Shown here: positions 43,701 through 52,301 of the stretch, piece after piece
Layout of the letters: each line of letters begins with the position of its first letter
How positions within the stretch are numbered: position 1 is the first letter of the stretch
Assembly (NCBI RefSeq): GCF_001590685.1
Contig: NZ_CP014616.1
Span: 1,983,001-2,047,000, forward strand
DNA length: 64,000 nt
Reading direction: 5' to 3'
Source: Sporosarcina psychrophila
GTDB lineage: Bacteria; Bacillota; Bacilli; Bacillales_A; Planococcaceae
The notes under the pieces: generated by a model
What the model saw: only the letters and a program-made list of their open reading frames with translations
Database searches by the model: none
Told to the model about the DNA's origin: nothing
Program-made: the position numbers and the translations under genes

Positions 43701-45074
43701 TTAAACATCAATATTATACTGTTTAATTTTATTATAAAGACTGACTCTCGAAATACCTAATTTTTTTGCTGCGGCACTTTTGTTTCCGTATGTTTCAATA
43801 AGTACTTCTTTGATACGCTCATGTTCCAATTGAGCTTTCTCTTGGGCTAATCCTTTTTTGTTTACAAGGTTGTCAGTTGTGACGGGGAATATAGCCATAA
43901 TGTCTTCTGCATGAATCGTTGAATTATCAATAATGATAATCATTCGTTCAACAACATTTCGTAGTTCTCGAATATTACCTGGCCACTGGTAGTTTGTGAA
44001 CATCTCCATGGCGCTGTTCAGAAGTGTGGGTATTTCTTTTTGATATTTTGCGCAATACTCTTGAACGAAACTAGTGACTAAAATTGGGATATCCTCGATT
44101 CGCTCTCGGAGTGGGGAGATTTTCAAAGTAACAACATTTAAGCGGTAATATAAATCTTCGCGGAATAGCCCTTTTTTAATCATGTCTTCTAAATTACTAT
44201 TAGTTGCAGCGACGATTCGGCTATTTACTTTTATTGATACGTTGCCACCTATTCGAGAAACTTCTCTTTCTTGTAAGACACGAAGTAACTTTACTTGCAT
44301 ATCAAGAGGTAACATCCCAATTTCGTCTAGAAATAATGTACCGCCGTCAGCCATCTCCACTTTTCCAGCTTTTCCGTCCTTGTGAGCGCCTGTAAAAGAT
44401 CCTTTTTCATACCCAAAGAACTCGCTTTCAAAAAGAGCTTCGGGAATTGCACCACAATTTATGGGGATAAAAGGTTGATCTTTACGTAAGCTTGCTTCGT
44501 GTACGCCTTGTGCAAAAAGTTCTTTACCTACACCACTTTCCCCTTGAATTAACACCGTCGCATCTGTCTTCGCAACTTTTAACGCTAATTCCTTTGTGGA
44601 TTGTATGGCACTACTATGTCCTTTAATTTCAGAGAAAGGACCTATTTGTCCCTGTAAATTATATTGTTGTTTGACCTTTTGTAATTCTGTAGTTGTTAAT
44701 GATAACTTTTCATTTAATTTTACAATGCTTGTTATGTCTTGATCGATTGAAATGGCTCCGATTAAGTTCCCATCACTATCTAGAATAGGGGATGAGCTTA
44801 TGAGGACATGCTTATCCGGGAGGGGTTGATGATAGACATTATAAACGGGCTTTTTCGTTTCAAGAATCTCTAATAACTTTAAATCTTCCTTTTTAAAAAA
44901 GGTACTAATCTTGTTGTTTTTTATAGCTGCCAGCGGTATTCCGTAAATTTGTTCAGCTTGAGAATTCCAATATTCTACTTCTCCTAAGGCGTTAATAATG
45001 GCAATTGCATCAGAACTCGTTTCGATTAATGTGTTCAAATAATAGTGCGAATGTTCAATGGGGATAGTATTCAT
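43701..45074 (-). CDS. Sigma-54-dependent activator with PAS domain (proline catabolism)
   Basis: 457 residues. PAS domain (about 10-120), AAA+ domain with Walker A GESGVGKE (178-185), intact GSFTGA loop (225-230) and Walker B LFLDEIG (247-253), and a Fis-type HTH at the C-terminus (NKSAAAKKLGISRVSLYNKIKQY). It therefore can drive open-complex formation with sigma-54 RNA polymerase. Divergent from proline racemase and proline dehydrogenase, which have a good -24/-12 promoter, so it is the likely activator of proline use; the PAS domain probably senses the inducer. Resembles RocR/PrdR-type regulators. Confidence 0.92.
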   Translation of the reverse strand: MNTIPIEHSHYYLNTLIETSSDAIAIINALGEVEYWNSQAEQIYGIPLAAIKNNKISTFFKKEDLKLLEILETKKPVYNVYHQPLPDKHVLISSSPILDSDGNLIGAISIDQDITSIVKLNEKLSLTTTELQKVKQQYNLQGQIGPFSEIKGHSSAIQSTKELALKVAKTDATVLIQGESGVGKELFAQGVHEASLRKDQPFIPINCGAIPEALFESEFFGYEKGSFTGAHKDGKAGKVEMADGGTLFLDEIGMLPLDMQVKLLRVLQEREVSRIGGNVSIKVNSRIVAATNSNLEDMIKKGLFREDLYYRLNVVTLKISPLRERIEDIPILVTSFVQEYCAKYQKEIPTLLNSAMEMFTNYQWPGNIRELRNVVERMIIIIDNSTIHAEDIMAIFPVTTDNLVNKKGLAQEKAQLEHERIKEVLIETYGNKSAAAKKLGISRVSLYNKIKQYNIDV

Positions 45075-45121
45075 TGCTTACAACATCCTCCCTGAGTAAA
45101 GTTGTTAGTGTTAATTTTGTA

Positions 45122-45137
45122 TTTACAATACTGTAAA
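45122..45137. promoter_or_regulatory. Candidate upstream activator site of the proline operon
   Basis: TTTACAATACTGTAAA is a 16-base dyad with perfect 6-base arms, about 75 bases before the -24 element. Position and symmetry fit an enhancer for the divergent sigma-54 activator. Confidence 0.5.
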
Positions 45138-45211
45138 CTTAATGAACAGTTCCTATTGTAATGAATTTTACGAACGATTGCAATATGGGGATTAGATATA
45201 CTTTTTTGAGT

Positions 45212-45227
45212 TGGCACGCTTCTTGCA
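45212..45227 (+). promoter_or_regulatory. Sigma-54 (-24/-12) promoter of the proline operon
   Basis: TGGCACGCTTCTTGCA matches the consensus TGGCAC-N5-TTGCA exactly, with 10 bases between the GG and GC doublets. It lies 53 bases before the racemase start. Confidence 0.9.
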
Positions 45228-45279
45228 AGTATAGTAGTGAGCAAGAAATAACTATGTACTTGGGAGGTATAAACGCTTT

Positions 45280-46263
45280 ATGGTGATGATAGGGAATTGT
45301 ATACGGACGATTGATGCCCATACTATGGGTGAAGCAGCCAGAATTGTGATTGATGGTATTCCAGAAATCCGAGGGAATAGCATGATGCAAAAGAAAAATT
45401 ATATGAAAACTGAAATGGATCATATACGGAAGCTACTGATGCATGAACCACGAGGACATTTGAATATGTTTGGTGCAATTTTAACTGAACCTTGCAATGT
45501 GGAATGTGATCTTGGTGTATTATTTATGGATAGTGGCGGCTATCTAAATATGTGTGGGCATGGAACGATTGCGGCTGTAACAATAGCAATCGATCAAGGG
45601 CTGATTGAGAAACGGGACAAGGTATTATTGGATACACCCTCTGGAGTTGTTGAATGTTATATCGTGTACGACAATGACAAAGTTAAAGAAGTGTCTTTTA
45701 TTAACGTACCCGCATTTTTGTTGAAAAAGAATGTAAGCGTTTTAGTAGATGACGTAGGGCATGTCAATTTGGATATATCATTCGGCGGTAGTTTCTTTGC
45801 GATTGTGGATGCCAAGCAATTCAATTTGGAATTAAATATTGAAGAACAAGATAAAATTGTGGCACTTGGTATTGCGATTAGGAAAGCTGTAAATGAGCAA
45901 CTAACAATAGTACATCCTGAAATTCCAGAAATTAATACAGTTGACCTTGTGGAATTTAGTTTAGAAGTAGAAAAGAATCACTATAAAAATACAGTTGTTT
46001 TTGGAGACGGACAAATTGACAGATCGCCTTGTGGAACAGGGACATGCGCGAAACTTGCAACGTTAGATCTTAACAAAGGTGAAGAAATCATCCAAGAAAG
46101 TATCATTGGATCACGATTTAAAGGGGCAGTCGTTGATTATACGGAAGTCCAAAATATTAAAGCAATTATACCGAAGATTACTGGATCTGCATGGATGACA
46201 GGGATTCATCAGTTTTCATTAGATGCAACAGACCCATATGTAGAAGGTTTTTTATTAAAATAA
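45280..46263 (+). CDS. Proline racemase / hydroxyproline epimerase family protein
   Basis: 327 residues. Both catalytic cysteines are present: Cys92 in NMCGHGT and Cys251 in RSPCGTGT, as in true PLP-independent proline racemases and 4-hydroxyproline epimerases rather than the Ser/Thr dehydratase variants. It is very close over its length to clostridial proline racemase (HTMGEAARIVIDGIPEI, LNVPAFL-type and DISFGGSFFAI segments). Interconverts L- and D-proline in the cytoplasm. GGGAGG lies 11 bases before ATG 45280. Followed by proline dehydrogenase 34 bases on, so D-proline could be turned into the L form and oxidised. Confidence 0.9.
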   Translation: MVMIGNCIRTIDAHTMGEAARIVIDGIPEIRGNSMMQKKNYMKTEMDHIRKLLMHEPRGHLNMFGAILTEPCNVECDLGVLFMDSGGYLNMCGHGTIAAVTIAIDQGLIEKRDKVLLDTPSGVVECYIVYDNDKVKEVSFINVPAFLLKKNVSVLVDDVGHVNLDISFGGSFFAIVDAKQFNLELNIEEQDKIVALGIAIRKAVNEQLTIVHPEIPEINTVDLVEFSLEVEKNHYKNTVVFGDGQIDRSPCGTGTCAKLATLDLNKGEEIIQESIIGSRFKGAVVDYTEVQNIKAIIPKITGSAWMTGIHQFSLDATDPYVEGFLLK

Positions 46264-46297
46264 TTAATAGTAATCACACAAAATGGAGGTATTGATC

Positions 46298-47278
46298 ATG
46301 GGATTAACAAGAGATTTCTTTATTTTACTGTCACAAAACAAAGTTTTGAATAGCGGTGCAAAACGATGGGGGTTAAAACTAGGGGCACAGTCAGTTGTTG
46401 CAGGAACGAGCGTTGAACAAATGGTAGAAAGCGTAAAGCAATTAAATGCAAAAGGTATTGCTGCAACAATCGATAACCTTGGGGGATTTGTTTTCGAGAA
46501 GCAAGAGGCGATTGAGGCAAAAACACAAATCCTAGCAGTCATCGAAGCGATTCATGAACATGCATTGGACGCGCATATTTCTTTGAAGCCTACACAGCTT
46601 GGCTTAGATATTGACTATGATTTCTGCTTAGATAATCTAAAAGAAATTGTTGCGAAAGCAAACGACTATGCTATATTCATCAATTTTGATATGGAGGATT
46701 ATGGACATTTACAGCCATCCTTTGACATCATTGATGAGCTTTCAAATGACTACACGAATATCGGAACAGTTATCCAAGCCTATTTTTATGAGGCGGATGA
46801 AAACCTTCAGAAATACAAAGACTACCGCATGCGAATCGTTAAAGGTGCTTACAAAGAGCCAGAAAACTTAGCGTATCAAGATAAAAAAGATATTGATCAG
46901 AATTATATTCGATTGATTGAATATCATTTGCTGAATGGTAAATTTTCGTCTATCGCAACACATGACCATCATGTTATCAATCATGTTAAAAAGTTTGCGA
47001 AAGATAATAATATCTCCAAGGACAAGTTTGAATTCCAAATGCTATATGGCTTTCGGAATGAATTACAACTGGAGCTTGCTAATGAGGGGTATAAATTCTG
47101 TACATATGTACCATTTGGAGTAGATTGGTATGGCTATTTCATGCGTCGACTGGCGGAGCGGCCACAAAACCTTAATCTTGTTGCGAAGCAGATGTTCAAT
47201 AAAAAGACCAATACAATGATCGGCATTGGGGCTAGCGCATTTTTATTAGGTAGAGTCAGTAAAAAGAAAAGGATCTAA
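46298..47278 (+). CDS. Proline dehydrogenase
   Basis: 326 residues from ATG 46298 with AATGGAGGT 8 bases upstream; an ATG at 46283 is inside that ribosome site and is rejected. Monofunctional PRODH barrel: SLKPTQLGLDID, MRIVKGAYKEPE, THDHHVINHV, EFQMLYGFRNELQ and YVPFGVDWYGYFMRRLAERPQN are all conserved, the last two forming the substrate and flavin site. Oxidises L-proline to pyrroline-5-carboxylate with FAD. The partner P5C dehydrogenase is not in this window. Confidence 0.95.
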   Translation: MGLTRDFFILLSQNKVLNSGAKRWGLKLGAQSVVAGTSVEQMVESVKQLNAKGIAATIDNLGGFVFEKQEAIEAKTQILAVIEAIHEHALDAHISLKPTQLGLDIDYDFCLDNLKEIVAKANDYAIFINFDMEDYGHLQPSFDIIDELSNDYTNIGTVIQAYFYEADENLQKYKDYRMRIVKGAYKEPENLAYQDKKDIDQNYIRLIEYHLLNGKFSSIATHDHHVINHVKKFAKDNNISKDKFEFQMLYGFRNELQLELANEGYKFCTYVPFGVDWYGYFMRRLAERPQNLNLVAKQMFNKKTNTMIGIGASAFLLGRVSKKKRI

Positions 47279-47366
47279 GCATATCAGCTAGCTATTTTGG
47301 GGGATGTACTAAACGATCTTATATGAAAATATGCATTTTTAGATGCGAAATTTAGGGGGAATTTAC

Positions 47367-48719
47367 ATGGAGAAAAAAATGCCGTTTTCACAATTAATAG
47401 CGATTGGTTTTATGCTTTTTGCTATGTTCTTAGGTGCTGGAAACGTTATTTTTGCACCAATGTTAGGTCAAGAGGCAGGAACAAATACATGGATTGCGAT
47501 GGGGGGATTCTTAATAACAGGTGTTGGAATGGTTCTTCTTGCAATTATTGCATTAACGCGTGGGGGAGGAACTGTTGAAAAACTAGCGGGAAGGGTACAT
47601 CCCCTATTTGCAACAGTATTCTCAATACTACTATTCCTAACGCTTGGGCCGATTTATGTGGTTCCACGAACAACATCAGTGGTCTATGAAATTGCGATCA
47701 ATCCGTTAGTGCTAGATAAATCAAATACCAGTCTCTTTCTTTTTATTTTCTCGCTGTTATTTATTGTCCTGACGATTTACCTATCATGGAACACTACAAA
47801 GTTTGTGGATCGCTTAGGTAAAATCATAACGCCGATTTTTGTAGTGCTCTTAATTGTACTTGTTGGCAAGTCCATTATTACACCTATGGGGAGTTTTGGG
47901 GAACCTCAGGGCGATTATATAAAGGGTGCCTTCTTAAAAGGATTCACCCAAGGCTATTATACAATGGATGTTCTAGCGGCTTTTGTATTCGGGGGAATAT
48001 TCATCAAATCAATTAGTGCCTTTGGCATAAAGTCTGAAAAAGAAGTATCCAAGTTATTTATTAAAGCTGGAATAATTACAATTATTGGTTTGGTGGCTTT
48101 ACAAATCTCAATGGCATGGATAGGTGCTTCCAGTGTTAATCCAATTGGCTATATGGCTAATGGTGGAGAAGTATTAGCGCAAAGTGCTATCGTCTTATTT
48201 GGACAGTTCGGGATTTATATTATCGGAACTGTTATTTTGTTAACAGGAATCACGACAAACGTTGCTTGTTTAGCAGCTGTTGCGGAGTATTTTGAAAGAA
48301 TTGTGCCTACTGTTTCATATAAAAAGTGGTTGATAGTATTTGCTTCTTTAGGTTTAGTTATTACAAACTTTGGACTTACGACTATTCTGACGTTGGCGTC
48401 TCCAATTTTGCTTTTACTCTACCCAATAGCAATCGCTTTAATCGTTCTAATATTTGCAAACAACTTGTTTAATGGCCATCAATCGGTTTATGTAGGAACT
48501 GTGATTGGTGTCGGTTTTGTTGCAATTCTTGATGCTTTAAAGGAGGCGACTATTTTTCCAGAAGCCATCAATACGATGTTTGGATTTATCCCTTTATTTG
48601 AAAATGGTGCGGGATGGGTTGTAACGGGGATCATTGGATTTGTTATTGGTCTAGTCGTAGCGAAATCGAGAAAAGAATCTGTTACATTAATCAATATCGC
48701 TGGTGAAGAAGTCCATTAA
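47367..48719 (+). CDS. BrnQ-family branched-chain amino acid (or proline) cation symporter
   Basis: 450 residues from ATG 47367, preceded by TTAGGGGGAA; the longer frame from 47343 has no ribosome site. Twelve helices; LIAIGFMLFAMFLGAGNVIFAPMLGQEAG is the LIVCS family N-terminus and GPIYVVPRTTSVVYEIAI the following conserved loop. The family moves Leu/Ile/Val with Na+ or H+. Its place directly after proline racemase and dehydrogenase suggests that this copy may carry proline; that is inference from context. Confidence 0.9.
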   Translation: MEKKMPFSQLIAIGFMLFAMFLGAGNVIFAPMLGQEAGTNTWIAMGGFLITGVGMVLLAIIALTRGGGTVEKLAGRVHPLFATVFSILLFLTLGPIYVVPRTTSVVYEIAINPLVLDKSNTSLFLFIFSLLFIVLTIYLSWNTTKFVDRLGKIITPIFVVLLIVLVGKSIITPMGSFGEPQGDYIKGAFLKGFTQGYYTMDVLAAFVFGGIFIKSISAFGIKSEKEVSKLFIKAGIITIIGLVALQISMAWIGASSVNPIGYMANGGEVLAQSAIVLFGQFGIYIIGTVILLTGITTNVACLAAVAEYFERIVPTVSYKKWLIVFASLGLVITNFGLTTILTLASPILLLLYPIAIALIVLIFANNLFNGHQSVYVGTVIGVGFVAILDALKEATIFPEAINTMFGFIPLFENGAGWVVTGIIGFVIGLVVAKSRKESVTLINIAGEEVH

Positions 48720-48762
48720 TGATTAGTGGATTGAATAGTAGTTAGTTTTTTGAATGATAGGT

Positions 48763-48804
48763 AAAATGCTACAGGGGACATAAAAACTCCTGTGGCATTT
48801 TTAT
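48763..48804 (+). terminator. Terminator of the proline operon
   Basis: AAATGCTACAGG pairs with CCTGTGGCATTT and ends in TTTTTAT. Confidence 0.75.
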
Positions 48805-48957
48805 ATCAAAGTTTTTTAAGGAACCTATACAAGATGTACCATTGAAAGCTTAACTACCTCACACTAACTCATTGACTTCTATAAATTACATACGTATAAT
48901 ACCTAGTAAACAGGTAAGAATAGTTTTTCGGAGAGTATCCTTGAAAGGGTGTTTACT

Positions 48958-49767
48958 ATGACAAGTAAAGCGATTTCAATTTATGCTAATCAACTTTATC
49001 TTTCGGGGGTTCTTCATCTTCCAGAAAGGGTGCATCATAGAAAGGTTCCGCTTATTGTATTATTACATGGATTTGTCGGTAGCAAAGTCGGAGAACATCG
49101 GTTATTTGTGAAAGCAGCACGGTATTTCACAGCGAAGGGTTATGCGGTTTTTCGATTTGATTTTAGTGGTTGTGGGGAAAGCGACGGGGATTATGCAGAT
49201 GTTACGGTCACGAAGCAATTAAGTGAGGTACAGGCGGTGTTAAATTATGTATCCATGTTACCTGAAATAGATGCAAACAATATTATATTAATCGGTCATA
49301 GTCTTGGAGGTGCTGTCGCTTCATTAACTGCTGCAGTAGATTGGCGAATTCGTAAACTTATTTTATGGTCACCAGTTGGGAAACCTTATAAAGATATTAC
49401 CGGAATTTTAGGCGAGAACGCTATGAAAACAGCGGCACTAAATGGGGTAGTTGATTATCATGGGTTTTATGTGAGTCAATCATTTTTAACTGATTTGAAA
49501 AACCATCACCCTCTTGAAGCGATTCGTTCGTACCAAGAGGCAGCGTTGATCATTCATGCACAACAGGATAAGGATATACCGAAAGAACATGCTGCGCGTT
49601 ATTCTGCATCATTGCAACAAAGACTTGTTCCTGACCGAGTAAACACGCATTATATTGAGGATGCAGATCATACATTTTCAAGCTACACATTTGAAAATGA
49701 ATTATTCATGAAATCTACCGAATGGCTTGGTGATTGTTATGAGCATCCTGGAAAAGTAGCATTGTAG
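48958..49767 (+). CDS. Alpha/beta hydrolase
   Basis: 269 residues from ATG 48958 (GAAAGGGTG 6 bases upstream; the GTG three codons earlier overlaps it). Oxyanion loop LLHGFVGSK, VFRFDFSGCGESDGD, nucleophile elbow GHSLGG with Ser115, acid aspartate near AQQDKDIP and histidine in EDADHTF. Matches small esterases/acyl hydrolases of the bacterial EstD/YtmA-like type; substrate unknown. Single gene with a strong terminator. Confidence 0.88.
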   Translation: MTSKAISIYANQLYLSGVLHLPERVHHRKVPLIVLLHGFVGSKVGEHRLFVKAARYFTAKGYAVFRFDFSGCGESDGDYADVTVTKQLSEVQAVLNYVSMLPEIDANNIILIGHSLGGAVASLTAAVDWRIRKLILWSPVGKPYKDITGILGENAMKTAALNGVVDYHGFYVSQSFLTDLKNHHPLEAIRSYQEAALIIHAQQDKDIPKEHAARYSASLQQRLVPDRVNTHYIEDADHTFSSYTFENELFMKSTEWLGDCYEHPGKVAL

Positions 49768-49778
49768 TTTTAAAGATG

Positions 49779-49834
49779 ATTCAAAGAAGTTGATGGACTT
49801 AATAAAAGAGTCCGTCAACTTCTTTGAATTTCTT
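49779..49834 (+). terminator. Terminator of the hydrolase gene
   Basis: A 21-base inverted repeat (ATTCAAAGAAGTTGATGGAC arm) with a 9-base loop, followed by TTTCTTTTC. Confidence 0.85.
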
Positions 49835-49867
49835 TTCAAAAAGAGTATCCCTTCTGCAGATTCCAAC
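49827..49867 (+). repeat. Short dispersed repeat, copy 2
   Basis: AATTTCTTTTCAAAAAGAGT followed by ATCCCTTCTGCAGATTCCAAC; see copy 1 at 43223. Here it begins inside the 3' arm of the hydrolase terminator. Confidence 0.65.
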
Positions 49868-50059
49868 AGTTTACAAAAGAAAACTCTTTTATTAATAATA
49901 TTGATTTTGATGAAAAATAAAAGGACAATAAATAACTTAGTATTAAGGGTGCTAAGTTACTTCTGGCCTTCTAATAAGAATAATTGCTCCCTTTCACTGG
50001 ACTATTACGAATACTTTGATTGAGAAATGGTTTGTGATAGTCAAACAGTCATTTTTCTT

Positions 50060-50140
50060 TCATTTCATGATATAGGTTGCGATTATCCCAAGAATGATTC
50101 CAATTATTATGGTAGCACCAAATATTAATACTTGTTTCAA
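50060..50140 (-). CDS. Candidate 26-residue single-helix membrane peptide
   Basis: A TTG frame with AAGGGA 7 bases upstream encodes MKQVLIFGAT, an unbroken Ile/Gly-rich hydrophobic helix, and a TYIMK tail. Lys at both ends flanks a perfect membrane span. Such short spans occur as toxin-like or regulatory peptides. No relative can be named; absence of an ATG lowers confidence. Confidence 0.35.
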   Translation of the reverse strand: MKQVLIFGATIIIGIILGIIATYIMK

Positions 50141-50199
50141 TTCTCCATCCCTTCATTGTTATTATTTAAAGTTTATTGACGAGGTCTGGAACATATTCA

Positions 50200-50327
50200 G
50201 TGGAAAAAATAGATATTCAATATAGTTTTGAAGATCTCCCAGGTGACGCGATTATTCGTATACATGGGTTTATAAAGAAAATGATGGTCGTATCACTTTG
50301 GGCGTAAAAGCCCTATATATACAATAA
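50200..50327 (+). pseudogene. Small frameshifted gene remnant
   Basis: GTG opens EKIDIQYSFEDLPGDAIIRI, then a one-base shift at about 50271 continues as VYKENDGRITLGVKALYIQ to a TAA at 50327. Both halves look like one small beta-rich protein of about 42 residues broken by a frameshift, or the tail of a larger one. Family not recognised. Confidence 0.45.
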
Positions 50328-50333
50328 AAACAA

Positions 50334-52208
50334 TTATCCTTGAAATTTTTTTTCGTAATTGGTAAGCGTAAGCAAAGGAAAGATATATTGATAGCTATGA
50401 TAGTGGATATAAAAACCTCCACCCATTCCTTGTCCAACCGGATAGAATAACGTCCAATCGACTTTATTATAGGTTTCTAGCAAATAGGAAATCCCTGCAT
50501 CAATTTCGGGTGTTGCCTTTTCTGAAACCGCAATGAGTGTATCCAGTGCCCATGCTGTTTGAGTTAGGTTGCTGGAACCAAGAGGGATGTACTTAGATGC
50601 GAGGTCGCTTTTGCAAGATTCTCCCCAACCGCCGTTATGATTTTGTATCGAAAGTAACCAGTTTACAGCTTTTTGAATAGTTGGACTCCCTGGGCTTACA
50701 CCTACCGCGATAAGACCAGTAATTGCCGCCCATGTTCCGTAAATATAGCAAATTCCCCAGCGCCCGTACCATGAACCATCCACTTCTTGATTATGAATTA
50801 GCCAATCTACCCCGCGTTTCATAAGGTCATGATTTTTCGGTAAGTTCGTATATTCACCTAGAAATTCAAGTGTTCTACCGGTTAAATCGGCACTGCTTGG
50901 ATCTGTCAATAAAAATTTACCGCCTTCAATTGGAAGCAAGTTCAATAATTGATTATCAACATTTTTTTCGAATGCAGGCCATCCACCGTCACTATTTTGC
51001 ATAGACATTACCCAAAGAATTCCTTTGTCCCAAGCTTGATGAATGCGAGTGTCTTTCTGAACTAGCTGTGAAATAGCCCTTAGTGAAGCCGTTGAGTCAT
51101 CTATATCAGGATTCATCGTATTTACAGCTGAGAATCCCCAGCCCCCGGGTAAAACTCCAGGATTATGAATCGCCCAATCGCCATATTTAGTTTGCTGCTG
51201 CTCTAACAAGTATTCGCTTGCCTTTTCGATTACCGAATCAGTCGAAGGAACTCCTGCTTTTTGAAGAGCGTAGCTAATTAAGGACGTATTCCACACCGTT
51301 GCAGTTGTATATTGTATATGCTGCTGACCATGAATCGTACATTTCATCGCTTTTAGTCCTTCGACCGCCTTTAAAATTATCGGGTCGCTGTTGGAGTGAC
51401 CAAGAGAGAGCAGGGAAAATATCATCAGAAACGTAGAACTAAAATAACTGTAAAGGGTTCCATCTGGCTCAATGTGATTGAGCATATACTGTTTTGTTTG
51501 ATTGATGGCTAAAGAATTGAAAGTTTGAGATAAACCCAGAAAACTTTTAAGGTCATGTTCAATTATAGAAAAAAGTTCTTGGATATCTTGTATATTGAAA
51601 AAATCATCAGCTGTCTCTGGAAGGAATAATTCAGATAGATTAGGGCTGCTTTTTGTTGTTTTTACGTATTTCTTATTTGCTAAAATCATAATTGGAGCAA
51701 GATTTGCTCTTCCATACACAGAAAGGTCATAGAAATTGATGGGGAAATTGAGTGGCAAGAGGATAATTTCAACCGGTATTGGGAAATATGCGGGCCATGG
51801 ATATTGACCGGTTAACGCCAGCATGATTTTTGTTAACATATGTGATTTTTCAAGACCACCGTTTGCCAAAATAAACTTTTTTGCCGCAAGCAATCTATAG
51901 TCTTCCTTGCTGACATAGCCTGAATAAAGAAGTGAGTAATAGGCTTCAACCGTAGCGGATATGTTCCCATCACCTTCATCATGGAAAAGTTTCCAAGCGC
52001 CATTTGCCTCTTGTTTACTCAATATTCTTTCAGCTAAATCGCGAACTAAATTTTCATCATCTATTTCCAGTGTCCTTACTAAAATAATCATATAGGCATC
52101 GGTTGAAATACCCGTTTCAAAGGGGTAATCCCATGAACCATCGGGTGTCTGGTCAGTTTTTAGTTGTTGGACTAATTGGCTAATCAACTGTTCGGTACGA
52201 TATGTCAA
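50334..52208 (-). CDS. sqhC: Squalene-hopene/sporulenol cyclase family terpene cyclase
   Basis: 624 residues, the usual length for the family. The protonating DxDD motif is D368-I-D370-D371 in NPDIDDSTASLRA, and several QW repeats are visible (QEANGAWKLF, QNSDGGWPAF, QEVDGSWYGRWG, QNHNGGWGESC). Bacillus members (SqhC) cyclise tetraprenyl-beta-curcumene to sporulenol during sporulation; hopene synthesis is the alternative. Divergent from a DUF2515 gene with a 93-base gap. No other terpenoid gene is nearby. Expression in the mother cell is inferred from the family. Confidence 0.85.
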   Translation of the reverse strand: MTYRTEQLISQLVQQLKTDQTPDGSWDYPFETGISTDAYMIILVRTLEIDDENLVRDLAERILSKQEANGAWKLFHDEGDGNISATVEAYYSLLYSGYVSKEDYRLLAAKKFILANGGLEKSHMLTKIMLALTGQYPWPAYFPIPVEIILLPLNFPINFYDLSVYGRANLAPIMILANKKYVKTTKSSPNLSELFLPETADDFFNIQDIQELFSIIEHDLKSFLGLSQTFNSLAINQTKQYMLNHIEPDGTLYSYFSSTFLMIFSLLSLGHSNSDPIILKAVEGLKAMKCTIHGQQHIQYTTATVWNTSLISYALQKAGVPSTDSVIEKASEYLLEQQQTKYGDWAIHNPGVLPGGWGFSAVNTMNPDIDDSTASLRAISQLVQKDTRIHQAWDKGILWVMSMQNSDGGWPAFEKNVDNQLLNLLPIEGGKFLLTDPSSADLTGRTLEFLGEYTNLPKNHDLMKRGVDWLIHNQEVDGSWYGRWGICYIYGTWAAITGLIAVGVSPGSPTIQKAVNWLLSIQNHNGGWGESCKSDLASKYIPLGSSNLTQTAWALDTLIAVSEKATPEIDAGISYLLETYNKVDWTLFYPVGQGMGGGFYIHYHSYQYIFPLLTLTNYEKKFQG

Positions 52209-52301
52209 CGTCTCATCATCTCCTTAGTAAAGGTTATTCATATCTATATATCCCTATTCATAATCCTAAAGGAGGAATGATTTTTAGTAGGGGGGCGGCC
52301 A

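Noticed and set aside
49790..50023. 77-codon plus-strand frame after the alpha/beta hydrolase
   Set aside because: It begins inside the hydrolase terminator hairpin and runs through a dispersed repeat; composition is not protein-like and there is no ribosome site.
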